A DNA stretch of 64,000 nt from DASVCN01 sp040905665 (GTDB taxonomy: Bacteria > Deinococcota > Deinococci > Deinococcales > Trueperaceae). Within the stretch, counting starts at the first letter, position 1. Each line of letters opens with the position of its first letter. The stretch covers positions 95,683-159,682 of the forward strand of contig JBBDRD010000014.1 of the NCBI GenBank assembly GCA_040905665.1, read 5' to 3'. Under the pieces are notes generated by a model. It saw only the letters and a list, made by a program, of their open reading frames with translations, did no database searches and was not told the origin of the DNA. Shown here piece by piece: positions 50,838-59,229 of this stretch. Position numbers and translations under genes: made by a program.

Positions 50838-51512
50838 GTGAATAGCAAGAGCGGCCTCGGGCCAGCCGGCCAGGCTCAGACGAAGCAGGAGATGGCGTAC
50901 AACTTCCTGAAGCAGAAGATTATGTCGCGCCAACTCCTCCCGGGGCAGCGGATCGTCACGAGCCAGATTGCCCAGGAGATCGGCACCAGCGGCATGCCCG
51001 TGCGAGAAGCCCTGTTTAAGCTGCAGTCCGAGAGGCTGGTCGAGATGACCCCGCATGTGGGCGCCGTGGTCTCGCTCACCACACCGGAAGACATCGTCAA
51101 AGTGCTCGAGCCGCTGGCAGTACTCGAGGGGTACGCCACGCGCTTGGCCCTGCCGGTGGCCCCTTCAATCGAGAAGCGGCTCCAGGCCTGGGACAGCAAG
51201 ATGAAACAGGCTCTGGCCGCCGAGCAGTGGGACCAGTTCAGCCACTACAACCGGGAATTCCACTTCCAGATCTACGGCCAGTGCCAAAACGAGGCCCTGG
51301 TCGAATCGATCCGCGGACTGTGGACCAGACTCGACTCCTATCTGAGCACTACCTCCTTCTACCTGATTCCACAGAGGGCGAGGGGATCGCTCAGCGACCA
51401 CGAGCGGATAGTTCAGGTTCTCGTTGACCCGGAATCCGATCCTCTCGAGCTCGAGATGTTCGCCCGGCAGCATAAACTCAACACCGCCAAGCACTTTACC
51501 GGCAACATCTAG
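50838..51512 (+). CDS. GntR-family transcriptional regulator with FCD ligand-binding domain
   Basis: A protein of about 224 residues. N-terminal winged helix-turn-helix: AYNFLKQKIMSRQLLPGQRI, QIAQEIGTSGMPVREALFKL. C-terminal all-helical FCD domain with a metal-binding His pattern (HYNREFHFQIYG, later SDHERI). FCD regulators usually respond to organic or sugar acids and repress catabolic operons. I favour GTG at 50838; a TTG at 50811 would fall inside box C. The palindromic GTATAC-type boxes at 35.53, 45.12 and 50.81 kb fit typical GntR sites, so autoregulation and control of at least four transcripts are inferred. Confidence 0.9.
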   Translation: MNSKSGLGPAGQAQTKQEMAYNFLKQKIMSRQLLPGQRIVTSQIAQEIGTSGMPVREALFKLQSERLVEMTPHVGAVVSLTTPEDIVKVLEPLAVLEGYATRLALPVAPSIEKRLQAWDSKMKQALAAEQWDQFSHYNREFHFQIYGQCQNEALVESIRGLWTRLDSYLSTTSFYLIPQRARGSLSDHERIVQVLVDPESDPLELEMFARQHKLNTAKHFTGNI

Positions 51513-51519
51513 GGGCGTC

Positions 51520-51888
51520 GCTACGTTCCGTAGGCCGGAGCAGTCCCCCACCGAGCAGGATCCCCCGGCCGGTCTGAGCCGGCGTGAGAAGCACCTGGCC
51601 TTCGCGGGCGTCCTCACCTGCCTTTTCCTCTCTTCCCTGAACCTGACGGTGGTCGGTACCGCGCTGCCCCGGATCATTGCCGAGCTGCAGGGATTCCACG
51701 TCTACGCCTGGGCATTTACCGGCTTCTCGCTGGCGTTGACCGCGTCGCTACCAGTGTACGGCCGACTCAGCGACATTCATGGCCGCAAGACAATCCTGCT
51801 GATCGGGATCGTCATCGTCACTCTCAGCAGCGTCCTGAGCGGGCTGGCCCAGAACATGCCCCAACTGATCGCCTTCAGTATCGCCCAG
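51520..51888 (+). pseudogene. MFS transporter (DHA2/EmrB type), N-terminal fragment
   Basis: The translation SRREKHLAFAGVLTCLFLSS, LNLTVVGTALPRIIAELQG, YGRLSDIHGRKTILLIGIV and LSGLAQNMPQLIAFSIAQG matches the first three or four helices of a 14-helix MFS drug exporter, including the GRLSDxxGRK loop. Homology stops abruptly at about 51888, where a fragment on the opposite strand begins. The remaining 350 or so residues are missing. It directly follows the GntR gene. Confidence 0.7.
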
Positions 51889-51899
51889 GGACAATTTGG

Positions 51900-52155
51900 T
51901 TCGGTCCGAGCTGGTAGCGAGCCCTCTGCTAGCCGGCAGTCGTTGCAGACCGCGCGAGGCTCCGTTCCATCTGCCGCTCCGTCAGCAGAGACGATCATCC
52001 ACACGAGCGGAACGACGGTCGCGGCCAGGAGCGCAGCCGTAGTCGGCCGCTCCTGGAGCGCAACGAAGCTTCCGCGCGTCAAAACCATTGCTCGCCTGAA
52101 GTTCTCCTCCATCATCGGCCCTAGGATGAAGCCGATGAGAGGTGGCCCCCGCGTC
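51900..52155 (-). pseudogene. TctA-type tricarboxylate transporter permease, C-terminal fragment
   Basis: Read leftward, PLIGFILGPMMEENFRRAMV, LTRGSFVALQERPTTAALLA and ATVVPLVWMIVSADG match the C-terminal end of the large TctA membrane subunit (GFILGPMxEExxRRA is diagnostic). Most of the gene (about 400 residues) is absent, and no tctB or tctC remnant is visible. It lies tail to tail with the MFS fragment and just upstream of the LacI-type regulator gene. Confidence 0.65.
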
Positions 52156-52272
52156 GCTGCCGTGGATGGGGAGCCTGCAGCACGTAGTAGCCTCCCCGGT
52201 GCAGTGGCAAACTCCGCCAGGCACCACTTGCATTTTCTCCCACTCTCCATTAACCTTTACAAATATCGAGAA

Positions 52273-52334
52273 TTTATGACGTCTTAAGGAATTGGCTCCA
52301 GCGTCCTGCCCGCCAACGTTTATGACGTCACAAG
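52273..52334. promoter_or_regulatory. Direct repeat TTTATGACGTC upstream of the LacI-type gene (likely operators)
   Basis: TTTATGACGTCTTAAG (52273-52288) and TTTATGACGTCACAAG (52319-52334) are 46 bases apart. Both are centred on the palindromic TGACGTCA-like core typical of LacI-family sites with a central CG. The second copy reaches to within nine bases of the ATG, so autorepression by the encoded regulator is likely. Confidence 0.6.
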
Positions 52335-52342
52335 GAAAGTAG

Positions 52343-53332
52343 ATGCCAACCATAAGGGATGTCGCAAAAGAAGCCGGCGTATCGGAAGGGACCGTTTCAA
52401 ACGTGTTCAACGGTCGACCTTACGTTACGGAGAACACGCGCGAGAAAGTGCTAACCGCTGCAAAGCGGGTAGGCTACCACCGCAACTCGCTCGCCCAAGC
52501 CTTACGCCTCGGCAAGCGCAATGTCATCGGGCTGTGCCTGAGGGACATTGGAAACCCGACGTTCGCCTCGATCGTCCTCGGGATCGAGGCAGTGGCTCGG
52601 CAGCGAAACTTTCAGGTGATCCTCGGCAACTCCGGAGGGAGCGCGAAGACCGAAAGCGAGTACCTCGAGGAGTTCGTCAGCCACCAAGTGGCAGGGATAA
52701 TCACTGCGCCAGTCATGGAGACATCCGACCTCTACAAGTCGATACGGGATGCTGGGATACCGCTCGTCTTCATCAACGAACGGCCCGCCGACGTGCCCGG
52801 AGACCTCGTCAAGCACGACTACGCTCGCGGGACGTGCCAGGCGGCCGAGCATCTATTGCGCTCGGGCCACACCGAGATAGGCATCGTGTACGGACCCGCT
52901 TACGCCGCTCCAGGCATCGAACAACAGCTAGCCTTCCGCGGCTGCCTGCAGTCGTTCGGAGTGAAGCTGCGGCCCGAGCTCGAGGCCTTCTCTACCTTCG
53001 GAATAGACGGAGCCCAGGCCGCAGCCCGCGAACTGCTGTCACGAGCCTCGCCGCCTACCGCCCTCATCGGCTCGACCCTCGCCGTAACCCTGGGCTGCCT
53101 GAGGGCGATCGCCGAGACCCGCAGCGGGGTCGAGTTCGTCGGCACCGGTGACGACAAGTGGCTAGGCATGTTCCCCGACCTGACCATCGTCAGGCAAGAC
53201 CCGGAGGCGGTCGGACGCAGCGCTGTGGCCCGGCTCTTCAGCAGGATCGACAACCCTTCAGAGGTACGAGAGAGCCAGGAAATAGTGCTGCCCGTCGAGC
53301 TGATGAGAGCGGACCGAAAGGGTGCGGCATGA
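52343..53332 (+). CDS. LacI-family transcriptional regulator
   Basis: A 329-residue repressor-type protein. The N-terminal helix-turn-helix and hinge helix are clear: TIRDVAKEAGVSEGTVSNVF, ENTREKVLTAAKRVGYHRNS, AQALRLGKRNVIGL. A periplasmic-binding-protein-like effector domain follows (IVLGIEAVARQRNFQVILGN, IGSTLAVTLGCLRAIAE). AAGGAAAG precedes the ATG. It starts the 52-63.7 kb plus-strand run and overlaps the dehydratase gene (ATGA), so regulator and pathway are co-transcribed. The effector is probably a sugar acid or keto-deoxy intermediate. Confidence 0.93.
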   Translation: MPTIRDVAKEAGVSEGTVSNVFNGRPYVTENTREKVLTAAKRVGYHRNSLAQALRLGKRNVIGLCLRDIGNPTFASIVLGIEAVARQRNFQVILGNSGGSAKTESEYLEEFVSHQVAGIITAPVMETSDLYKSIRDAGIPLVFINERPADVPGDLVKHDYARGTCQAAEHLLRSGHTEIGIVYGPAYAAPGIEQQLAFRGCLQSFGVKLRPELEAFSTFGIDGAQAAARELLSRASPPTALIGSTLAVTLGCLRAIAETRSGVEFVGTGDDKWLGMFPDLTIVRQDPEAVGRSAVARLFSRIDNPSEVRESQEIVLPVELMRADRKGAA

Positions 53333-54468
53333 GCCCTCTGATATCGGACGTATTCGTGAGCCTGGTCAACGCCGCTCCATTCACCAACTGGGTGTTTCTG
53401 ACGCTGGAGACCGACACGGGCAAGACCGGAATTGGCGAGGCGACGCTCAGCGGCAACGAGGGGAAAGTCCGCGACCGCGTGGACCAGCTGCGCCACAGAC
53501 TGCTGGGCCAAGACGCCTTCGAAGTACGGGTCGACGAGCTGGCGGAGGACGAGGATATGCTCTCCGCGACTGTTCGCTCGGCTCTCGATCAGGCACTGTG
53601 GGATCTCAAGGCCGCCCATTTTGGCGTTCCGCTGTGGCGCCTACTGAACGGCAGCGGCGATCCGATACCCCTCTACGCCAACATCAACCGAGCCTCGCTG
53701 GAGCGAGAGCCGGCAGCAATGGCTCGTATCGCACGGCGGGCCGTGGAGGCCGGCTTCGGGGGGGTAAAGTGTGCCCCTCTCGACGGCCTCGATAGGCAGA
53801 ATTGTGATTCGGGATCCAGCGAAACGCTACTCGCGGAGGCGTTGGAGCGCGTGAGCGCCATCAGGGTAGCCATTGGACCCGAAGCTCATCTGATGGTGGA
53901 TTGTCATTGGCGCCTCAGTCCAGAGTGGGCCCGGAAGTTCGTAGATGGCCTCGCGCCCCTCGGTCTCACCTGGCTGGAGGATCCCTTCCCCGAGGAAGCC
54001 GAGGAAGAGTGGCTGTCTCTGAAGGAGTACTGCGACATCTCTCTGGCGGGTGGGGAACGGGCCACCACTCTCGCTCAGCTGAACCGCTCTCTGAGCATCG
54101 GCCAATACGACATCTGCTGTCCAGACGTCAGGCACGTGGGCGGGGTCGAGGCGCTCTGGCACGCCGCCCACTTGGCCCACGCGGCTGGGGTGGAGTTCGC
54201 TCCTCACAACCCTCGCGGCCCAGTGGGGACCATCGCCAGTGCGCACGTCTGCAGCGCTTCCCCATCACTGATGTTCCTCGAGTTCCCCTTCGCCGAGTGC
54301 GACTGGCGGTCGCAACTTGTCACCGGCGCCGAACAGATCGAGGGCGGAGTGCTGACGCTGCCTCAACTTCCCGGAAGCGGCGCGCCTCTCGACGCTCACA
54401 TCGTGCAGAAGCATCCGTTCCGGCCCCGACTGGCGCCCAGGGAAGAATCAAAGGTGGACATCTGGTGA
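53329..54468 (+). CDS. Enolase-superfamily dehydratase, galactonate/mannonate dehydratase-like
   Basis: A 379-residue protein. DxH-type dehydratase signature: LMVDCHWRLS, WLEDPFPEE, AGGERATTL and FAPHNPRGPVGT, as in the paralogue at 32867-34045. NPRGP and the DCH motif point to dehydration of an aldonate or uronate-derived acid to a 2-keto-3-deoxy acid, which would feed the KDG kinase and KDPG aldolase encoded downstream. ATG at 53329 overlaps the regulator stop (ATGA). Confidence 0.88.
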   Translation: MSPLISDVFVSLVNAAPFTNWVFLTLETDTGKTGIGEATLSGNEGKVRDRVDQLRHRLLGQDAFEVRVDELAEDEDMLSATVRSALDQALWDLKAAHFGVPLWRLLNGSGDPIPLYANINRASLEREPAAMARIARRAVEAGFGGVKCAPLDGLDRQNCDSGSSETLLAEALERVSAIRVAIGPEAHLMVDCHWRLSPEWARKFVDGLAPLGLTWLEDPFPEEAEEEWLSLKEYCDISLAGGERATTLAQLNRSLSIGQYDICCPDVRHVGGVEALWHAAHLAHAAGVEFAPHNPRGPVGTIASAHVCSASPSLMFLEFPFAECDWRSQLVTGAEQIEGGVLTLPQLPGSGAPLDAHIVQKHPFRPRLAPREESKVDIW

Positions 54469-54536
54469 GGTGAGATGAATGAGCAGCTAGCGACGACCGG
54501 CAATCGACCGAGAGCGACATTCGAACGGAGGACAGG

Positions 54537-56069
54537 ATGAACCACCGCGGCAAGAGAGTACAGATCAAGGCCAAGGCGCCTATCCTGGCGATCACGATAC
54601 TGGCAGGGTTGCTGTTCGGCGGAGTCGTCGCACAGGAGGAGCCGCAGCATGGCGGCACGATAAGCATCGGCATTAGCGAGGCGCCCACGAGCTACAACCC
54701 GTGGGACCTCGGCCCTCCACTCCGGGTCACGGGACTTCTCTACAACGTGCTCGTGAGGTACGACGAGAACCTCGAGCCGCAGCCCGAGCTGGCCGAGAGC
54801 TGGGAGATGGCCGACGACGGGACGTCCATCGTGCTTCACCTTCGCGAGGGCGTGAAGTTCCACTCCGGGCGGGAGATGACGGCACAGGACGTTGTGTTCA
54901 GCCTGGAGACAGCGCTCGACCCGGAGGTATATGCCAACCTCAAGCCCTTGGCCGCCTCGGTGAGCCAGGCGGTGGCGCTCGACAGCCATACCGTTCGCCT
55001 GGAGTTCACCCAGCCCAATCCCGCGGTGTTCGACCTCCTCGATCTGCTGTACATCGTCGACAGCGAGAACTGGGGCGACATCAGAACCACTCCCGCGGGT
55101 ACCGGCCCCTTCGAACTCGTCGACTCCCTGCCCGGGACGCGCTACACCTTCCAGCGCTTCGATGAGTACTGGGAAGAGGGGCTGCCCTATCTCGACGGCG
55201 TCGTGATGAACGTAGTGGCCGACCCGCAGGCGATGACCCTCAACCTCGAAACCGGCGTCCTCGACATCATCATCAACTTCCCCGTGCGCGAGAAGGACAG
55301 GCTCTCGCAGCAACAGCGGGTCCAGACCGGTTACACGACCGACGGGGCCATCATCCTGGCGGTAGTGATGAACGTGCAGCGCGAGCCGTTCCAGGACCCC
55401 CTCGTGCGCCGGGCGATCAACCACGCGATCAACCGCGACCGGCTCGTACGGCTGGTGCTCGAAGGCAGCCAGCCACGCTGCCAACCGTGGGGCCAGAGCT
55501 CCATGGGGTACCTTGCCGAGCTCGAGGACGCCTGCCGCTATGACCCGGATCTGGCGAGGGAGATGCTGGCAGAGGCCGGCTACTCGGACAGCTTCGAGGT
55601 AACGATCCTGACGTCCAGCCAGAGGTCCGGTGATTGGACGAGGTTCGCTGAACTGCTCCAGAGCGATCTCGCGAACATCGGCGTGGAAGCTTCCATCCAG
55701 GACCTCGAATCGGCCGCCTACGTCGAACGGCGCCGCGCCAGCGACTTCCAGATGCAGGTCCACAACTTCGGACGCGCCAACAAGGATCCCGCCTCCCTCT
55801 TCGGTACCGTTAGCAACTACAAGTTGAAGAACCCGTCACAGTACGAGAGCGAGCGCTACACGGAACTGGTCGAGCGCGGGGCGACCACCGTCGACCAGCA
55901 GGAACGGCGCCGGATCTACCAGGAGCTGGCCGCCATCATCGTCGAGGACGCGTTCGTCCTGAACATCGCCAGCAGGGACCACGCCTGGGCCGCCCGAGCC
56001 GATCTCCACGGAATCCAGTTCACCGGGGAAGGAAGCCCCCTGCTGGCGAGGGCTTGGCTCGAGGAATAG
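54537..56069 (+). CDS. ABC transporter substrate-binding protein, peptide/nickel type (importer 3)
   Basis: A 510-residue secreted receptor with signal peptide APILAITILAGLLFGGVVA, then QEEPQHGGT. Family 5 blocks: SIVLHLREGVKFHSGREMT, TPAGTGPFELVDSLPGTR and VRRAINHAINRDRLVRLVL. ATG at 54537 follows GGAGGACAGG. It precedes two permease genes but no ATPase genes. With a sulfatase and KDG-pathway genes following, the ligand is probably a uronate- or sulfated-sugar oligomer. Confidence 0.93.
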   Translation: MNHRGKRVQIKAKAPILAITILAGLLFGGVVAQEEPQHGGTISIGISEAPTSYNPWDLGPPLRVTGLLYNVLVRYDENLEPQPELAESWEMADDGTSIVLHLREGVKFHSGREMTAQDVVFSLETALDPEVYANLKPLAASVSQAVALDSHTVRLEFTQPNPAVFDLLDLLYIVDSENWGDIRTTPAGTGPFELVDSLPGTRYTFQRFDEYWEEGLPYLDGVVMNVVADPQAMTLNLETGVLDIIINFPVREKDRLSQQQRVQTGYTTDGAIILAVVMNVQREPFQDPLVRRAINHAINRDRLVRLVLEGSQPRCQPWGQSSMGYLAELEDACRYDPDLAREMLAEAGYSDSFEVTILTSSQRSGDWTRFAELLQSDLANIGVEASIQDLESAAYVERRRASDFQMQVHNFGRANKDPASLFGTVSNYKLKNPSQYESERYTELVERGATTVDQQERRRIYQELAAIIVEDAFVLNIASRDHAWAARADLHGIQFTGEGSPLLARAWLEE

Positions 56070-56083
56070 AATCCGAATTCCAG

Positions 56084-56108
56084 CCCCGGAGGTCGGGGAC
56101 TTCCGGGG
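56084..56108 (+). other. GC-rich stem-loop between binding-protein and permease genes (importer 3)
   Basis: CCCCGGA (56084-56090) pairs with TCCGGGG (56102-56108) around an 11-base loop, within the 53-base gap after the binding-protein stop. The position matches those at 6883 and 43322. There is no U-run. Confidence 0.55.
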
Positions 56109-56122
56109 GCACCGAGGAAAAG

Positions 56123-56998
56123 ATGAACGCCACCATCGGGAATCAGACAGCACCCTCCGTAGCCAGTCGGAACCGGCTCCGAGGTCTCCTCGGCGGCCCT
56201 CGGGAGCTGCTCATCACGGGTGGCGTGACTGCCTTGCTGATCTTCGCTGCCTTGCTCGCGCCCGTGATAAGCCCGTACGATCCAACCAAGCAGCTCTACG
56301 GGCAGGAACTCCTGACTCCCACGTTGCAACACCCGTTCGGAACGGACGAGTACGGGCGCGATCTGCTGAGCCGGACACTCTACGGCATGCGGCTATCGGT
56401 ACTCATCGGCCTGCTGGCCGCCCTCGTCGGGGGGGTGGTCGGCCTCGTGGTCGGTCTCGTTGCCGGTTACTACGAAGGGTGGCTCGACGATGTTCTGGGG
56501 AGGCTCCTCGACACACTGCTGGCCTTCCCGGCGCTGATCGTGGGCCTGACGGTAGCCGTGATCCTTGGCCCGAGCGCCTTCAACGCCGCCGTCGCTGCCG
56601 CGATCATCAACATACCGATAGTCGCGAGGATAACCAGAGCTGGAATCATCGGCGAGAAAGAGCGCGAGTACTCGCAGGCCGCTCTCGCCCTGGGGGCCGC
56701 AAGCGGGCGCATACTGCTCAAGCATCTGCTTCCCAACATCATGCCCGCCGTGCTCGTCCAGCTCACACTCACCGTCGCCCACTCCATGATCCTCGAAGCC
56801 GGCCTCAGCTTCCTCGGCCTGGGCGCTCAGCCCCCGGAGCCCTCGCTCGGAGTGATGCTGAAGAATGCTCGGGCCTACATGAGGGAGAATCCGTGGCTGG
56901 CGATCGTACCCGGTGCGAGCCTGTCGCTGCTTCTGCTCGCCTTGAGCTTCTTCGCTGACGCCCTGAGAGACGCCACCGATCCCAGAAAACGTGGCTGA
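56123..56998 (+). CDS. Peptide/nickel-type ABC transporter permease, DppC-like (importer 3)
   Basis: A 291-residue permease: first helix ELLITGGVTALLIFAALLAPV, signature HPFGTDEYGRDLLSRTL, EAA loop YSQAALALGAASGRILLKHL, and LGLGAQPPEPSLGVMLKNA at the C-terminus. I chose ATG at 56123, preceded by GAGGAAAAG. In this locus the DppC-like gene precedes the DppB-like gene, the reverse of the order in the other two importers. Confidence 0.93.
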   Translation: MNATIGNQTAPSVASRNRLRGLLGGPRELLITGGVTALLIFAALLAPVISPYDPTKQLYGQELLTPTLQHPFGTDEYGRDLLSRTLYGMRLSVLIGLLAALVGGVVGLVVGLVAGYYEGWLDDVLGRLLDTLLAFPALIVGLTVAVILGPSAFNAAVAAAIINIPIVARITRAGIIGEKEREYSQAALALGAASGRILLKHLLPNIMPAVLVQLTLTVAHSMILEAGLSFLGLGAQPPEPSLGVMLKNARAYMRENPWLAIVPGASLSLLLLALSFFADALRDATDPRKRG

Positions 56999-57001
56999 GC
57001 G

Positions 57002-57949
57002 ATGACCTTCATACTTCGCCGACTGGTGCAAGCAATACCAGTGATAATCCTGGCATCGATACCGATATTCATGATCCTCCATGCCGCCCCGGGGGATCCC
57101 GCCCTCATGCTGGCGGGCGAAGACGCTTCTGATGCACAGATCGAGGCCGTGCGGAGGAACCTCGGTCTCGACCGGCCTCTCGTAGAGCAGTACGTGACCT
57201 GGCTCAGGGACTTGGTAACCGGTGATCTCGGTCGTTCGTTCATCTCCGGCCTGCCGGTGTCCCGGCTCATCATCCAGCGCTTACCAGCCACGATCGAGCT
57301 GGCCGTGACCGCCATGATCCTCTCCGTGCTGATCTCAGTCCCGCTGGGCGCCTGGGCGGCGGTGAGCCGGGGCAAGACGGTGGACAGGCTCATCACAGTC
57401 GGGACGACCTTCGGAATCGCTGTTCCCAACTTCTGGATCGCAATCCTTCTGGTTCTCCTCTTCGGACTCACCCTAAGGCTGTTGCCGGCCGGAGGTTATG
57501 TATCCATTCTGGACGACCCCTTGAGGGGATTCGTGTATCTGATCCTGCCCGCCGGCACGCTCGCGATCTCGCTATCCGCCAATCTGGCTCGCTTCGTAAG
57601 GGCGAGCATGCTCGAAGTATTGCCGCAGGACTACATCCGCACCGCCCGCAGCAAGGGCCTCCGCTCCGGATTGGTCATCTATCGCCACGCGCTGCGCAAC
57701 TCACTGATACCGATGCTGACAGTACTGGGCGTGCAGTTCGGCCGGCTCCTCGCTGGCAGCATCATCATCGAAAGCATCTTTACCTGGCCGGGCATAGGCA
57801 ATCTGATGCTAACGGCCATCAGAAGCCGGGACTTTCCCGTCATCCAGGGGACGCTGGCGTTCTTCATGCTGATAGTGATCCTGACGAACCTCTTCACCGA
57901 CATGATGTACGGCGCGGTCGATCCGAGGATTCGATTGCGCGGAAGATAG
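57002..57949 (+). CDS. Peptide/nickel-type ABC transporter permease, DppB-like (importer 3)
   Basis: A 315-residue permease: first helix AIPVIILASIPIFMILHAAPG, NLGLDRPLVEQYVTWLRDL, EAA loop YIRTARSKGLRSGLVIYRHA, and the final helices ending VDPRIRLRGR. It begins three bases after the DppC-like stop, and the sulfatase gene starts eight bases after it, so they share one transcript. Confidence 0.93.
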   Translation: MTFILRRLVQAIPVIILASIPIFMILHAAPGDPALMLAGEDASDAQIEAVRRNLGLDRPLVEQYVTWLRDLVTGDLGRSFISGLPVSRLIIQRLPATIELAVTAMILSVLISVPLGAWAAVSRGKTVDRLITVGTTFGIAVPNFWIAILLVLLFGLTLRLLPAGGYVSILDDPLRGFVYLILPAGTLAISLSANLARFVRASMLEVLPQDYIRTARSKGLRSGLVIYRHALRNSLIPMLTVLGVQFGRLLAGSIIIESIFTWPGIGNLMLTAIRSRDFPVIQGTLAFFMLIVILTNLFTDMMYGAVDPRIRLRGR

Positions 57950-57957
57950 GAGACTCC

Positions 57958-59229
57958 ATGGAACGACCAAACATAGTGCTGGTGCTCACCGACCAGCAGC
58001 GCTGGGACTCGCTCGGCTGCTACGGCAACGCCTTCGTCTCGACGCCCAACGTCGACGCCTTGGCCTCGCGGGGGACACGCCTCGACCGCGCTTTCACCCC
58101 GTATCCGGTATGCACCCCCGCGAGGGCCTCCATGTGGACGGGCGTGCTACCCCACGAACACGGGGTGATCGACAACGTGTACCGAGTCGACAACGCGCTT
58201 GCCGAGCGGTCTAGCGTGACGACGACAGTCTTCGATCTCATGCGCGAAGCGGGTTACGAGTGCGCCTATTTCGGAAAGTGGCACCTGGGCGAGGCCGACC
58301 CTGGCTATTTCGACCACTATGACGGCTTCAACTCCCAGGGCGGTCATTGGCGTGACGGACGAAAGGACGAAGTGTACCGACCCGAGGCCCAGACAGACGC
58401 ATGCGTCGACTGGTTGCGGCAGCGGGAAGACGACCGGCCCTTCCTCATGGTCCAGAGCTACTACCCTCCGCACAACCCGTTCACGGCGCCTACGCAGTTC
58501 ATGGACTACTACCGTGATCGGCGGGTCCCCTTCCCCGGCTACTACGCGGCGGTCAGCGCACTGGACTCGTACTTCGGGCGAATCGTCACTGCCCTCGAGG
58601 AGCAGGGCATCCGAGAGAACACCGCCATCGTTTACTATTCCGACCACGGCGAAACCTTCAACTACCGCCGCGACGGCGTCCACAAGTTCGTCTGCCATGA
58701 AGAGGCAATACGTGTACCTTTGGTAGTGGACTGGCCGGGACAGGAGCAGGTGCCAAACTCCGATCGAATGGTGGGCCTGGAGGATCTCGCCCCCACTCTG
58801 CTTGACTGGGCAGATGCGAGGATACCCGACTACTTCAGAGGTCGAAGCATTCTGCCGCTCTTGACCGGCGAAAGCGTGAGCTGGCGCGACGAGTACTACG
58901 TCCAGAACCGAACCAACGTAAGCAACCGGGAGCAGCGCTGCCTACGCACGGACCGCTGGAAGCTGATCCTAAGCAACGACGGTGATAGCGAGCTATACGA
59001 CCTGACGGACGACCCGGAGGAGGAACTCAACCTCTTCGAGACGCCGAGGCCCGACGTTCACGACCAGTTCAAGCACCTACCCAGCCACGACGACACAGTC
59101 CTCGACCTCAGCCGGCGACTGCGCCGGCTTGCCGCGGACCTGGCCGACGACGTTGGGGTGAGACTCGCGGACGACACCATACGCGCGAAGACCGAGAAGA
59201 ATCGGTCGGCGGCGCCCGAGGTACGCTAG
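57958..59229 (+). CDS. Type I sulfatase
   Basis: A 423-residue sulfatase of the alkaline-phosphatase superfamily. The formylglycine-forming motif is CTPARAS with Cys52; metal-binding blocks are NIVLVLTDQQRWDSLG and YYSDHGETF, with GKWHLGE as an active-site His segment. There is no signal peptide, so it probably desulfates an imported sugar in the cytoplasm. A sulfatase-modifying enzyme gene is not seen in the window. Placed between importer genes and the keto-deoxy-sugar-acid genes, it implies that the transported ligand carries sulfate esters, as in algal polysaccharides or glycosaminoglycans. Confidence 0.9.
   Translation: MERPNIVLVLTDQQRWDSLGCYGNAFVSTPNVDALASRGTRLDRAFTPYPVCTPARASMWTGVLPHEHGVIDNVYRVDNALAERSSVTTTVFDLMREAGYECAYFGKWHLGEADPGYFDHYDGFNSQGGHWRDGRKDEVYRPEAQTDACVDWLRQREDDRPFLMVQSYYPPHNPFTAPTQFMDYYRDRRVPFPGYYAAVSALDSYFGRIVTALEEQGIRENTAIVYYSDHGETFNYRRDGVHKFVCHEEAIRVPLVVDWPGQEQVPNSDRMVGLEDLAPTLLDWADARIPDYFRGRSILPLLTGESVSWRDEYYVQNRTNVSNREQRCLRTDRWKLILSNDGDSELYDLTDDPEEELNLFETPRPDVHDQFKHLPSHDDTVLDLSRRLRRLAADLADDVGVRLADDTIRAKTEKNRSAAPEVR

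Noticed and set aside
22542..51888. The C-terminal MFS piece at 22.5 kb and the N-terminal MFS piece at 51.5 kb as two halves of one split gene
   Set aside because: They belong to the same broad exporter type, but the middle part is missing and nothing ties them together; separate remnants are simpler.
54396..55763. 455-codon minus-strand frame opposite the importer 3 receptor gene
   Set aside because: Antisense shadow of a solute-binding protein with a clear signal peptide.
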